DNA of 17,713 bases from JBQDBK01 sp052090825 (GCA_052090825.1 JBQDBK010000021.1:1-17713), one strand, 5' to 3'; shown: positions 1-5,935, numbered from the stretch's first letter. The notes: generated by a model from the sequence alone, not told the origin. Made by a program: numbers and translations.

Positions 1-29
1 CCTAAAAACTTAATAAAAATTTCTTCCAT
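1..29 (-). CDS. uviB: UviB-like holin-type protein, N-terminal start only
   Basis: Only the first nine codons lie in the window (MEEIFIKFL). They start inside the last codons of the sigma-factor gene, and a strong GGAGGTGA ribosome site lies within that gene's 3' end, so translation is probably coupled. The start matches the complete uviB copy at 5374-5523 (MEEIFSEFL), which is the main evidence. UviB proteins are small, with one membrane segment, and are thought to act like holins in releasing bacteriocin. The rest of the gene is off the left edge. Confidence 0.75.
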
Positions 30-558
30 TTATCTCACCTCCAATATATTTTCTTATATTTTTTAATGCTGCAAGTTTAACTTTATTTACAGACTGTTTG
101 GTTACGTTTAATTCCTTAGCTATTTGTTTTTCTTCTTTATCTTCAACAAAATACATGTAAATAACTAATTTTTGCCTATCGGTAATACTGTCCAAAGCTT
201 TTATTAAATCTTCATTTGATGATATATTTTTAAAATTAGGCTCTTTGGATATGTTTTCTAAAAAGTCTACTGATTCATCTATTAGAATATTGATTTTCTC
301 TTCATTAAAATTTTCATCTATTTCATTTAGATTATAAACTTCATTGTTCAATATTTTTTTCTTTTTATTTTTAATTTCATATGAGCTAAATCTAATAGAT
401 TTTTCTATGTAACTTACGAAATAAATTTTAAATATATAATCATAAAACCTATTGAATAATATATCTCTATAATATTTCTCATCAGTATCTATAATTCTTT
501 GATAAATATAGTTATTAGCCTTGTTTTCATTTAAAAATTTAATTAATATTTTATTCAT
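10..558 (-). CDS. uviA: UviA-type alternative sigma factor (group 5, TcdR/BotR/TetR/UviA family)
   Basis: The 182-residue protein would direct RNA polymerase to bacteriocin promoters. The C-terminal part (about residues 120-172) is a clear sigma region 4: an LDSITDRQKLVIYMYF helix, then a helix-turn-helix (EEKQIAKELNVTKQSVNKVKLAAL). The N-terminal ~100 residues are Lys/Asn/Tyr-rich and fit a diverged region 2. Size, AT-richness and the following overlapping uviB match pIP404 uviAB of C. perfringens, where UviA activates the UV-inducible bcn gene. The start has a good AAGGAGGAG site. Upstream are a TATAAT box (593-598), a LexA-like box (610-621) and a second promoter of the type found at the toxin genes (672-701), suggesting SOS induction plus autoactivation. 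This is the only intact copy; the second locus has a deleted one. The family call is strong; the exact regulon is inferred. Confidence 0.85.
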   Translation of the reverse strand: MNKILIKFLNENKANNYIYQRIIDTDEKYYRDILFNRFYDYIFKIYFVSYIEKSIRFSSYEIKNKKKKILNNEVYNLNEIDENFNEEKINILIDESVDFLENISKEPNFKNISSNEDLIKALDSITDRQKLVIYMYFVEDKEEKQIAKELNVTKQSVNKVKLAALKNIRKYIGGEINGRNFY

Positions 559-609
559 TTATTAGCTCCTCCTTAATTTCAGATTAATGAAAATTATAAC
601 ATAAATCTT

Positions 610-621
610 AAACATATGTTC
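610..621 (-). promoter_or_regulatory. LexA (SOS) box in front of uviA
   Basis: On the minus strand the site reads GAACATATGTTT, one base from the symmetric core GAAC-N4-GTTC of Gram-positive LexA boxes (B. subtilis consensus CGAACRNRYGTTYC). It lies 11 bp upstream of a TATAAT -10 box (593-598), so bound LexA would cover the -35 region. It would also block elongation from the upstream promoter at 672-701. A matching box stands at the same distance from the -10 of the second, degraded uviA (5756-5767). Confidence 0.75.
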
Positions 622-671
622 TTTGATGTGTAAAAAAAATATGCTTTTAATCTAATTTACTTCTTAATATA

Positions 672-701
672 TAAGAATGATATAATTTTAAAGTCGTCAA
701 C
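672..701 (-). promoter_or_regulatory. UviA-type promoter reading toward uviA/uviB
   Basis: The minus strand has GTTGACGAC, 15 bp, then TTCTTA (701 down to 672). This is the same layout as the toxin promoter at 751-780 and both promoters of the second locus (GTTGATAAA-N15-TTCTTA). Identical spacing in four places argues for recognition by one sigma factor, presumably UviA. It points at uviA with the LexA box in its leader, so it is probably the autoactivation promoter. Confidence 0.65.
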
Positions 702-750
702 CACTTTTAGAAAAAATATAAAAAGTATTTTAAAAATTTATTTTAATAAG

Positions 751-780
751 GTTGATAAAGAACACCTTAATCTCTTCTTA
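751..780 (+). promoter_or_regulatory. UviA-type promoter for toxin gene 1
   Basis: The -35-like GTTGATAAA (751-759) and -10-like TTCTTA (775-780) are 15 bp apart, which is 17 bp between the TTGATA and TTCTTA hexamers. The same pair occurs upstream of toxin 2 (5906-5935). Transcription would start near 787 and leave a leader of about 55 nt. The -10 is unlike TATAAT, as expected for an alternative sigma factor. Confidence 0.7.
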
Positions 781-797
781 GTAAGTGTAAGACAAAA

Positions 798-807
798 GTT
801 AGCTAAC
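798..807 (+). promoter_or_regulatory. Conserved leader palindrome GTTAGCTAAC
   Basis: A perfect 10-bp palindrome lies about 10-20 nt from the predicted mRNA start. With the preceding GTAAGTGTAAGACAAAA it is nearly identical in the toxin 2 leader (5955-5964), while the rest of the two leaders has diverged. It could be a 5' stability or translation-control hairpin, or a protein operator. Confidence 0.45.
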
Positions 808-842
808 TTAAAAAAACATAACTTTAAAAAGGAGAGATAGTA

Positions 843-1202
843 ATGGCTAGTACAGAATTGCCAATGATTGCAAAAGTAGGAGAAGAACGTAAAATTACTA
901 TATATAAATCTATTAATACAATGATATCTCAAGTCAGTGATGTAAATTTTATAGGTAGTGGAATTAGTTTTGGTCATGGAGCATTAAAAGCCTTTCTTAA
1001 AGGCGTTGCACCGGGAGGAAGCCTTATTTATTTTGGAACTCTAGCATCATGGTTATATGAGGGTGCATTAAAATTTGATAAATATACTGGTATTAAAGGA
1101 TTCAACATAACTTATACGTACAGATATGAATTTAAATATGGAGATCCAACGACTCTTCCTAGATGGAAAGCTATAAAATCTACAATGTCACCAGTAAGAT
1201 AA
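843..1202 (+). CDS. Candidate signal-less bacteriocin/toxin 1 (unknown family)
   Basis: I do not recognise this 119-residue protein. It has no signal peptide. A soluble N-terminal stretch is followed by a Gly-rich hydrophobic middle (about residues 35-78, with GSGISFGHGALKAFLKG and SLIYFGTLASWLYEGAL) and a basic, aromatic, beta-like tail (FNITYTYRYEFKYGD). That is compatible with a membrane-active bacteriocin. It is called a toxin because of context: a uviA-type promoter, divergence from uviA/uviB (the bcn arrangement of pIP404), and a convergent small membrane gene that would be the immunity protein. The start follows an AAAAAGGAGAG site. It would need UviB or lysis for release. An unrelated SOS-induced effector is possible. 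Confidence 0.6.
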   Translation: MASTELPMIAKVGEERKITIYKSINTMISQVSDVNFIGSGISFGHGALKAFLKGVAPGGSLIYFGTLASWLYEGALKFDKYTGIKGFNITYTYRYEFKYGDPTTLPRWKAIKSTMSPVR

Positions 1203-1257
1203 TAAACAAAATAAAGATGTTTGAGATATCTCAAACATCTTTATTTTGTTTATTATC
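1198..1257. terminator. 60-bp perfect palindrome, shared bidirectional terminator
   Basis: Both 30-bp halves are exact reverse complements, with the centre between 1227 and 1228 (GAGAT|ATCTC). It includes the stop codons of the rightward toxin gene (1200-1202) and the leftward immunity gene (1253-1255). The A-rich left and T-rich right ends give a hairpin with a U-tract for either direction. Confidence 0.85.
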
Positions 1258-1516
1258 GATTTTTATTAACTTTAATTATATTTATTAATAATATTGAAAG
1301 TGTAATTAAGGTTATAATTAATGGAAAATAAAAAGATAAAAAGCTATTAGAATCCGAATTTATATTTCTAGTCATTAACCAAAGTAAGGGAATACCGGGC
1401 AACAAACCTATAATTGCAATTAAATTGGTAGTTTTTCTTTCTACTCTACTTTTTAAAATATGAACTATTATACTGTTACAGATTAAAATAAGGCCTAATA
1501 TTAATTTTTCTAGCAT
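1253..1516 (-). CDS. Small membrane protein, candidate immunity for toxin 1
   Basis: The 87-residue protein is mostly three hydrophobic segments (about residues 3-20, 31-49 and 61-80) joined by short polar loops, ending in a Lys/Asn-rich tail (KVNKNR). I recognise no family. Its size and membrane nature fit a bacteriocin immunity protein that protects the producer's membrane. It converges on toxin 1, with which it shares the palindromic terminator, and has a good AAAGGAGGA ribosome site. It lacks a uviA-type promoter, as expected for constitutive immunity. Confidence 0.6.
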   Translation of the reverse strand: MLEKLILGLILICNSIIVHILKSRVERKTTNLIAIIGLLPGIPLLWLMTRNINSDSNSFLSFYFPLIITLITLSILLINIIKVNKNR

Positions 1517-1554
1517 GATAAATCCTCCTTTTACTTATATGTAAATTGATAATT

Positions 1555-2991
1555 CTATCTAATAATACCACTAATACCTGATTTTTGTATTTGTTTTTTT
1601 TTATCAATTTTATTTGTTTCAGCTGATTTTGTTTTTAAATCTTCAAGAATAAATTCCAGTGTATGTCTTGAAGTAGCACTATTTTCTTTATCATATTCTT
1701 TTTTAAAGTGATTGTCTAAGCCTTTTAAATTTAGTTTTTCAGATATTGCATAAACCAAGACCCTAAAACCGCCTTTAAAAGCCACTAAATCGGCTGTGTG
1801 CTCTTTTAAAAAGCTTTTGGTACATTGATATACTGAACTGATTTCAGCCTTTAAATTCCCTATCTCGTTCGTTAAATCTTCTTTTTCATCATTTAAATCT
1901 ATAACTTCTACTTCCAAAGAATTATTTTTAGAAATTAAAGAAGCATTTTTCTCTTTTTCTTCTCTAAGTTCATATTTAAGCTGTTTATTTTCTTTTAAAA
2001 TATCAGTTTCCAGCAAGTCATTTAATCTATTTTCAAAGTGCTTTCCAGTTTTTATGGAAGCCTGCATTTTCTTATAATCATCGACTGAAATAATAAGATT
2101 ATTTGTCCATTTTTTAATTTTTGCTATTTTAGGTTTTCCAAAGATTGTTTTTTTTCCTGACTCTACTTCAACCTCTTCAAATTCTTTATATGCTGTTATA
2201 TCCAGCTTATCATTAACCTTTATCTCTTTGTTATAAGCTAATAACTCTTCTTTTTTCATAGACAGATCCTTGCCTAACTGCTGAACTTCTCTTTCTAAGT
2301 CCTTTTTAACCTTGTAATCGTTGACATCTTTATAATGATTTGTACCTACAATCTTTCTGTCGATATCAAATTCCTTTAACAATTCAGAGATTAAATTAAC
2401 TTCTTTCTCCCTCCAATCAGCAAAAGGTCTTGTTTTATCCAAAGAAGGATCATGCTGCTTTATTGCCTTATCAAATGACACTTGCTTTTCAAGACCCTGC
2501 TTGTATCCATCAGCAACTGGAACAAAGTTAAGGTGCAGATGAGGACTTGCCTCATCGTTGTGTATCACAGCATTAAATACTTTTAAATTAGGATTTCTTT
2601 CTTCAAAACTTTTAAACCACTCTTCTAAAATATAATTTCCTATTCTCCAATCTCCACCATTTTGATAATAGTCCTTATCTCCAACCTGGATAATCATCTC
2701 CTGTTGCAGAGCAGTCTTTTTACTGTCTTTTATATGGTTGTAGTAAGACTCAATCTTTCTGTCTGATCTTGTTTGTTTTTGATTATATTTTTCAAGAGCA
2801 GAAGCAAATTCAGTTTCGTATAATTCCTTTAAATCCCTTTGAACTAAATATTTATTTCTATCGGATCTGTTATAATTAATATGATTATTTTTATCCTTTT
2901 GTTTTTCAGTAAATTTTCTGTTGTTGTGATTTAGATTTGTTTTTGTAGTAGATTTCTTAAAAGATATACTCATAGCAAGAGTAGCTGACAT
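1555..2991 (-). CDS. mob: MobV-family plasmid relaxase (Mob_Pre) 1
   Basis: This 478-residue protein would nick oriT on one strand and start conjugative transfer with help from another element. Motif I is NHNNR with His22, matching the catalytic His22 of pMV158 MobM. Motif III is HNDEASPHLH at about residues 144-153, the metal-binding HxDExxPHxH signature. The C-terminal half is Lys/Glu-rich with a long coiled coil (about residues 330-390), as in other MobV proteins. The start follows AGGAGGTG nine bases upstream. It is only distantly similar to the two other Mob proteins here and has its own oriT candidate directly upstream (3018-3070). Confidence 0.9.
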   Translation of the reverse strand: MSATLAMSISFKKSTTKTNLNHNNRKFTEKQKDKNNHINYNRSDRNKYLVQRDLKELYETEFASALEKYNQKQTRSDRKIESYYNHIKDSKKTALQQEMIIQVGDKDYYQNGGDWRIGNYILEEWFKSFEERNPNLKVFNAVIHNDEASPHLHLNFVPVADGYKQGLEKQVSFDKAIKQHDPSLDKTRPFADWREKEVNLISELLKEFDIDRKIVGTNHYKDVNDYKVKKDLEREVQQLGKDLSMKKEELLAYNKEIKVNDKLDITAYKEFEEVEVESGKKTIFGKPKIAKIKKWTNNLIISVDDYKKMQASIKTGKHFENRLNDLLETDILKENKQLKYELREEKEKNASLISKNNSLEVEVIDLNDEKEDLTNEIGNLKAEISSVYQCTKSFLKEHTADLVAFKGGFRVLVYAISEKLNLKGLDNHFKKEYDKENSATSRHTLEFILEDLKTKSAETNKIDKKKQIQKSGISGIIR

Positions 2992-3017
2992 TTCTTAAAG
3001 CACCTCCTAAAGAGTTT

Positions 3018-3070
3018 GGTTACTTTGTGAAAGTAACCTTTTCTATATTATGACACTATTGTATCATAAT
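3018..3070. other. Candidate oriT of relaxase 1
   Basis: Two inverted repeats lie just upstream of the relaxase gene: GGTTACTTT-gtg-AAAGTAACC (3018-3038) and ATTATGA-N10-TCATAAT (3047-3070). On the minus strand the second loop contains ATAGTGTC, resembling the pMV158 nick TAGTG-TG. The position matches the other two MobV genes. The exact nick is inferred. Confidence 0.55.
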
Positions 3071-3075
3071 GAAAA

Positions 3076-3375
3076 GGCTCTGCGAGGCTAAAACCAAAAT
3101 AAAAGCAAAAGATTAAAGCAAAAAAACGAACTTTATTGCTAAAGTTTCCGTTCACTTTTAATAAGTCCAGGTAGTATTATTTTGAGAAAACCACTCAAAA
3201 AATCTCCACCTGGACTTATTAAATTTTTCTTGCCTTTTTAATTTAAGCAAAGAGCAAACGAGAATAGAAAGTTCCTTTTTCTCTCTTTGCTTTTTCTAAG
3301 TATAGCAAGAAAAACCATTCTCTAAATCTATTGTTTTATTTGAAATTTCTAGTAAGCAAAGCACCGAGAATAGAA
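3076..3375. ncRNA. Conserved ~300-nt structured element beside oriT (copy 1)
   Basis: This gap without a gene begins with GGCTCTGCGAGGCT and holds several stems. There is a bulged hairpin around ACTTT-N6-AAAGT (about 3131-3145). A perfect 16-bp stem pairs 3157-3172 with 3208-3223 and encloses TTTGAG/CTCAAA. A further stem pairs AAGCAAAGAG (3245-3254) with CTCTTTGCTT (3283-3292). The motif GAGAATAGAA occurs twice. The same series is at 15523-15825 next to relaxase 2. Between oriT and a rep gene, it could be a single-strand priming origin for complementary-strand synthesis after transfer, an entry element, or an RNA gene. The strand is unknown. Confidence 0.5.
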
Positions 3376-3383
3376 TTTTATAA

Positions 3384-3584
3384 TTAAAGGTTTTTAACTA
3401 GATCATCAAGACTAATATAATATTCTCCACCTTGCCAAAAATATTTGTTACTTGAATTTTTATCATAGTCATTTGCTTTTATAAACTTCTTTTCTTTTTC
3501 ACTAAATAAAATTAAATATTTTTCTTTAATATCTAAAACTATAACTTCTCCAAGATCTGTTTTTATTCTTTGACCTATTTGCAT
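3384..3584 (-). CDS. Small hypothetical protein downstream of rep 1
   Basis: A 66-residue protein from the ATG at 3584. A GTG nine bases further upstream overlaps the AAAGGGGTG ribosome site and is less likely to be the start. It begins MQIGQRIKTDLGEVIVLDIKEKYLIL and ends with GGEYYISLDDLVKNL, suggesting a small beta-rich domain. It starts 23 bp after the rep stop, so it is probably co-transcribed with rep. The second replicon has a DUF536-type gene here instead. I do not recognise the family; copy control or maintenance is possible from position only. Confidence 0.6.
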   Translation of the reverse strand: MQIGQRIKTDLGEVIVLDIKEKYLILFSEKEKKFIKANDYDKNSSNKYFWQGGEYYISLDDLVKNL

Positions 3585-3606
3585 TTTTAACACCCCTTTA
3601 ATCTTC

Positions 3607-4647
3607 TTATAAGCTCATTTGATCTAAGAGAAGAGCATAATCCTTCTGCAAAGTTGAAATAAGATATTTATATTTGCTCTCAATATTTTTCTTGTCTGAT
3701 ACAAATTCATTGCTAAGTCGTATATATTCAAAAGCTCCAATTCTTGAATTTGATTCCAATACTTTTTTAACCCCAGTTTCATAAATCATATTTATTTGTT
3801 TTTCAGTATATTTTTCTTTAGATAAGCCCATTTGTTTTTTTAATTCAATAAAATCACTTGCAGGCTTAACTTCTGGAAATGCCTTTCTTACCTCTTCTTG
3901 TGTAAAGTCCATTATATTTCTTTTATAATATTCGCCAGTATCTTTATCTCTAAAAAGCTTATCTCCATTTTCAACATCAGTTTCAGCTTTAAACTTAAAT
4001 TCTATATTTTCTATAAATCTTTTTCTTTTTCCTTTGCCTTTTAATTTAGTTATCTTTAAATTTTTAAAATAAGTAGATAATTCTTCCTGTATTCGATCTA
4101 AGATATTTTTAGTTATATCTGACATTTGATAGCTTTTAGGAACATCAAATAGTCTTTTAAATTCATCTATTTGGACTATGTAATATCCTGACTGTCTAAA
4201 CTGTTTTAAAAGCCTATAGGCTGTTTTTGAATAGCTACTGTTAAGAGCTGTAAACTCTTCTAATTCAAATTTAGTAAAGTTACCTGCTATATTATTTAAA
4301 ATATATTTAAATTCCTCATTGACTCTTATTGATATAGTTTCATTAATTTTATCAATTTCATATTTTGTAAATAATACAAATTTTATTATTTTTTGTTCTG
4401 TTTCAATTCTAAAATCTAACTGAATTAATTTACTATAAATACTTTCAAGGTCTGATATAAAGTGACTAGTTGCTGTCATCTTATAATTGCTAAGTTCTTT
4501 TAAATCTTCAAAATCAAAGGTAACAGTGTTTAAATCCTTATTTCTCATCTTAGAGCAGATTGAAAAAAATAGATCCATTTCCTTGGAATTAAAATTCCTT
4601 AAAGGCACAGTATTCATTTCATCTTTATAAACTACTAAATTTGCCAC
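3607..4647 (-). CDS. repB: Theta-replication initiator, Rep_3 (RepB) family, copy 1
   Basis: The 346-residue initiator would bind the iterons 60-150 bp upstream and open the origin. Its N-terminal half matches the first winged-helix domain of Rep_3 proteins (NTVPLRNFNSKEMDLFFSIC, then FTKFELEEFTALNSSYSKTAYRLLKQFR around residues 123-150). A second basic winged helix follows (RLFDVPKSYQMSDITKNILDRI and KITKLKGKGKRKRF). It resembles lactococcal pCI305-type RepB. The start is GTG, 8 bp after AGGAG; the homologue at 16498-17553 has ATG at the same place. The two Reps differ at 4 of the first 60 residues. Confidence 0.9.
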   Translation of the reverse strand: MANLVVYKDEMNTVPLRNFNSKEMDLFFSICSKMRNKDLNTVTFDFEDLKELSNYKMTATSHFISDLESIYSKLIQLDFRIETEQKIIKFVLFTKYEIDKINETISIRVNEEFKYILNNIAGNFTKFELEEFTALNSSYSKTAYRLLKQFRQSGYYIVQIDEFKRLFDVPKSYQMSDITKNILDRIQEELSTYFKNLKITKLKGKGKRKRFIENIEFKFKAETDVENGDKLFRDKDTGEYYKRNIMDFTQEEVRKAFPEVKPASDFIELKKQMGLSKEKYTEKQINMIYETGVKKVLESNSRIGAFEYIRLSNEFVSDKKNIESKYKYLISTLQKDYALLLDQMSL

Positions 4648-4710
4648 AAAATCATCTCCTTTTTATAATTATACACAACTGAATGATTGTTGTAAAGGGT
4701 GCACATTTCG

Positions 4711-4792
4711 AAAAGTACCTTTCGTTCAGATAAAAGTACCTTTCGTTCAGATAAAAGTACCTTTCGTATTAGATAAAAGTACCTTTTGTGAC
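4711..4792. repeat. Iterons of origin 1
   Basis: Four tandem repeats with core AAAAGTACCTTTCGT start at 4711, 4732, 4753 and 4775. The first two are 21 bp and the third is 22 bp, with TATTAGAT in place of TTCAGAT. The fourth is degenerate (AAAAGTACCTTTTGTG). They lie just upstream of rep 1, the normal place for Rep_3 binding sites, and share their core with those before rep 2. Confidence 0.9.
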
Positions 4793-4838
4793 CTCTGTAA
4801 ACTAGTCCTAGTCTATCTTGTAGAGTGCCTAACAAGGG

Positions 4839-4874
4839 TTTAAACAATTATTTAAACAATTATTTAAACAATAT
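4839..4874. repeat. Three 12-bp AT-rich repeats, probable DNA-unwinding element
   Basis: TTTAAACAATTA, TTTAAACAATTA and TTTAAACAATAT stand in tandem about 50 bp beyond the iterons. Tandem AT-rich 12-13mers beside iterons are typical melting regions of theta origins. Confidence 0.6.
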
Positions 4875-4913
4875 TTAATAAAACAACCAGCAAGCTGTCG
4901 TTTATTTCAAAAT

Positions 4914-4964
4914 ATGTTTATGTATTTAAAAATTTATTTAAAAAATCTTTAAATACATAAACAT
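4914..4964. repeat. 17-bp perfect inverted repeat in the origin-side gap
   Basis: ATGTTTATGTATTTAAA (4914-4930) and its exact complement (4948-4964) enclose a 17-nt AT loop. Outer TTTATTT/AAATAAA arms extend it. A second pair, TATATAGCT (5018-5026) and AGCTATATA (5069-5077), follows. The 4793-5124 gap has no gene I can support. The repeats could end transcription from the uviB/sigma-like genes or be part of the origin. Confidence 0.5.
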
Positions 4965-5124
4965 TAAATAAAGCGTTTAAATTGATTTTAAGAGTTTTTA
5001 GTTAATAACAATACAATTATATAGCTTATATATATAAAAGTCATTCTAAAGCCAATTATAAAAGCCACAGCTATATACAAAAAATATAATTGATCCTAGT
5101 AAGATATTAAAAAACATGTCTATT

Positions 5125-5355
5125 TTAATCTATATCCAGGTATTCTTTTATTTCTTCTTTAGATTTAAATTCAAACTTTTTAATACATTTATATAATTTA
5201 ATAGTTAATTCTTGTACGCAATCTAAATCTAATTCACCATTAATATAACTATTTTTGTATATTAATGGTTGAAATTTATCTATTAATTCTTTAGTAGCTT
5301 CATCATCATCTTCTTTTGCTAAATTATGAAGATCTCTTAAATCAGAATTATTCAT
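5125..5355 (-). CDS. Small sigma region 2-like / HTH_16-type protein
   Basis: The 76 residues (LRDLHNLAKEDDDEATKELIDKFQPLIYKNSYIN, then LDLDCVQELTIKLYKCIKKF) look like the start of sigma region 2, as in small HTH_16 proteins of conjugative elements. There is no DNA-binding region 4. It begins 18 bp after the uviB stop with an AAGGGGGGT site, so uviB and this gene form an operon. It may modulate UviA or the polymerase, or be a stand-alone remnant. Function unknown. Confidence 0.6.
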   Translation of the reverse strand: MNNSDLRDLHNLAKEDDDEATKELIDKFQPLIYKNSYINGELDLDCVQELTIKLYKCIKKFEFKSKEEIKEYLDID

Positions 5356-5373
5356 ATTGTTACCCCCCTTAAA

Positions 5374-5523
5374 TCACTTCTTATGTTTAATAATTAATTC
5401 CATCAGATCTATAATTGTAGTATTTAATATATCTAATTTCTTTTCTATTCTTGTAAGTAAAAAAGCAGTTACTAAAATTGGAAATGCTATATTACCTAAA
5501 AATTCACTGAAAATCTCTTCCAT
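5374..5523 (-). CDS. uviB: UviB-like (BhlA-type) holin-like protein
   Basis: The 49-residue protein has one membrane segment (about residues 9-23, LGNIAFPILVTAFLL), then the TRIEKKLDILN charged/amphipathic segment typical of UviB/BhlA proteins, and a KHKK tail. It is too short to show in a standard ORF list. A GGAGGTGA site precedes the ATG, and the start lies inside the 3' end of the degraded uviA, just as uviB overlaps the intact uviA at 1-29. It probably permeabilises the membrane to release signal-less bacteriocins; this comes from family resemblance. Confidence 0.8.
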   Translation of the reverse strand: MEEIFSEFLGNIAFPILVTAFLLTRIEKKLDILNTTIIDLMELIIKHKK

Positions 5524-5705
5524 TTATTTCACCTCCAAGGTAATTTCTTATACTCTTTAACCCTGCAAGTTTAACCTTATTTACAGATTGCTTAGATATA
5601 TTTAATTCTTCAGCTATTTGTTTTTCTTCTTTATCCTGAATATATCTCATAAATACTTCTATTTTCTTTATCTTTATTTAAAAATTCCATTGCTAATTTG
5701 TGCAT
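5504..5705 (-). pseudogene. uviA-like sigma factor, internally deleted and frameshifted
   Basis: The first ~20 residues (MHKLAMEFLNKDKENRSIYE) match the intact UviA N-terminus (FLNENKANNYIYQ). A different frame then gives region 4 (DKEEKQIAEELNISKQSVNKVKLAGLKS), ending inside uviB. At 202 bp against 549 bp, about 350 bp of the middle is missing. A ribosome site, a TATAAT box (5740-5745) and a LexA-like box remain. No full sigma can be made, so toxin 2 and this uviB would depend on the UviA encoded at 10-558. Confidence 0.8.
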
Positions 5706-5755
5706 TTTTTATCCCCCTTTTATGTATCACAATATAAAAATTATATCATAATTTC

Positions 5756-5767
5756 AAACATACGTTC
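5756..5767 (-). promoter_or_regulatory. LexA (SOS) box in front of degraded uviA
   Basis: The minus strand reads CGAACGTATGTTTG across 5768-5755, matching CGAACRNRYGTTYC except the last base. It is 10 bp upstream of a TATAAT -10 (5740-5745). It is kept although the sigma gene is ruined, probably because uviB and the sigma-like gene downstream still need SOS control. Confidence 0.75.
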
Positions 5768-5771
5768 GCAT

Positions 5772-5818
5772 AAATAAGTAAAAAAATATAGTTATTTAGA
5801 ACTATTTTTTACTTATTT
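5772..5818. repeat. Hairpin between LexA box and leftward UviA-type promoter
   Basis: AAATAAGTAAAAAA and TTTTTTACTTATTT form a near-perfect inverted repeat of about 19 bp. It sits in the leader that the promoter at 5833-5862 would transcribe, so it may attenuate transcription into uviB. The intact locus lacks it. Confidence 0.5.
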
Positions 5819-5832
5819 ATCCTCTTAATATA

Positions 5833-5862
5833 TAAGAATGGTTTAAGTTCAAATTTATCAAC
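5833..5862 (-). promoter_or_regulatory. UviA-type promoter reading toward uviB
   Basis: The minus strand has GTTGATAAA (5862-5854), 15 bp, then TTCTTA (5838-5833). This is the motif and spacing of the three other UviA-type promoters. It would drive the degraded uviA, uviB and sigma-like genes. Confidence 0.65.
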
Positions 5863-5905
5863 CTTATTTATAAAAAACTTTTAAAAAATATTTTTCATTT
5901 TAAAA

Positions 5906-5935
5906 GTTGATAAAACTACTACTCATATCTTCTTA
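5906..5935 (+). promoter_or_regulatory. UviA-type promoter for toxin gene 2
   Basis: GTTGATAAA (5906-5914), 15 bp, then TTCTTA (5930-5935), identical in boxes and spacing to the toxin 1 promoter. Its -35 forms an inverted repeat with that of the divergent promoter (TTTATCAAC at 5854-5862). Confidence 0.7.

Noticed and set aside
738..977. 79-residue leftward frame over the toxin 1 promoter and start
   Set aside because: Antisense to the toxin gene and its conserved promoter; cysteine/serine-rich composition of a noncoding frame.
4635..4847. 70-residue leftward reading frame across the rep 1 iterons
   Set aside because: Its repeated KVLLSER is just the iterons in translation, and it runs into the rep start with no own ribosome site.
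5357..5560. 67-residue rightward frame opposite uviB
   Set aside because: The complementary strand carries uviB with GGAGGTGA; the rightward frame has no ribosome site.
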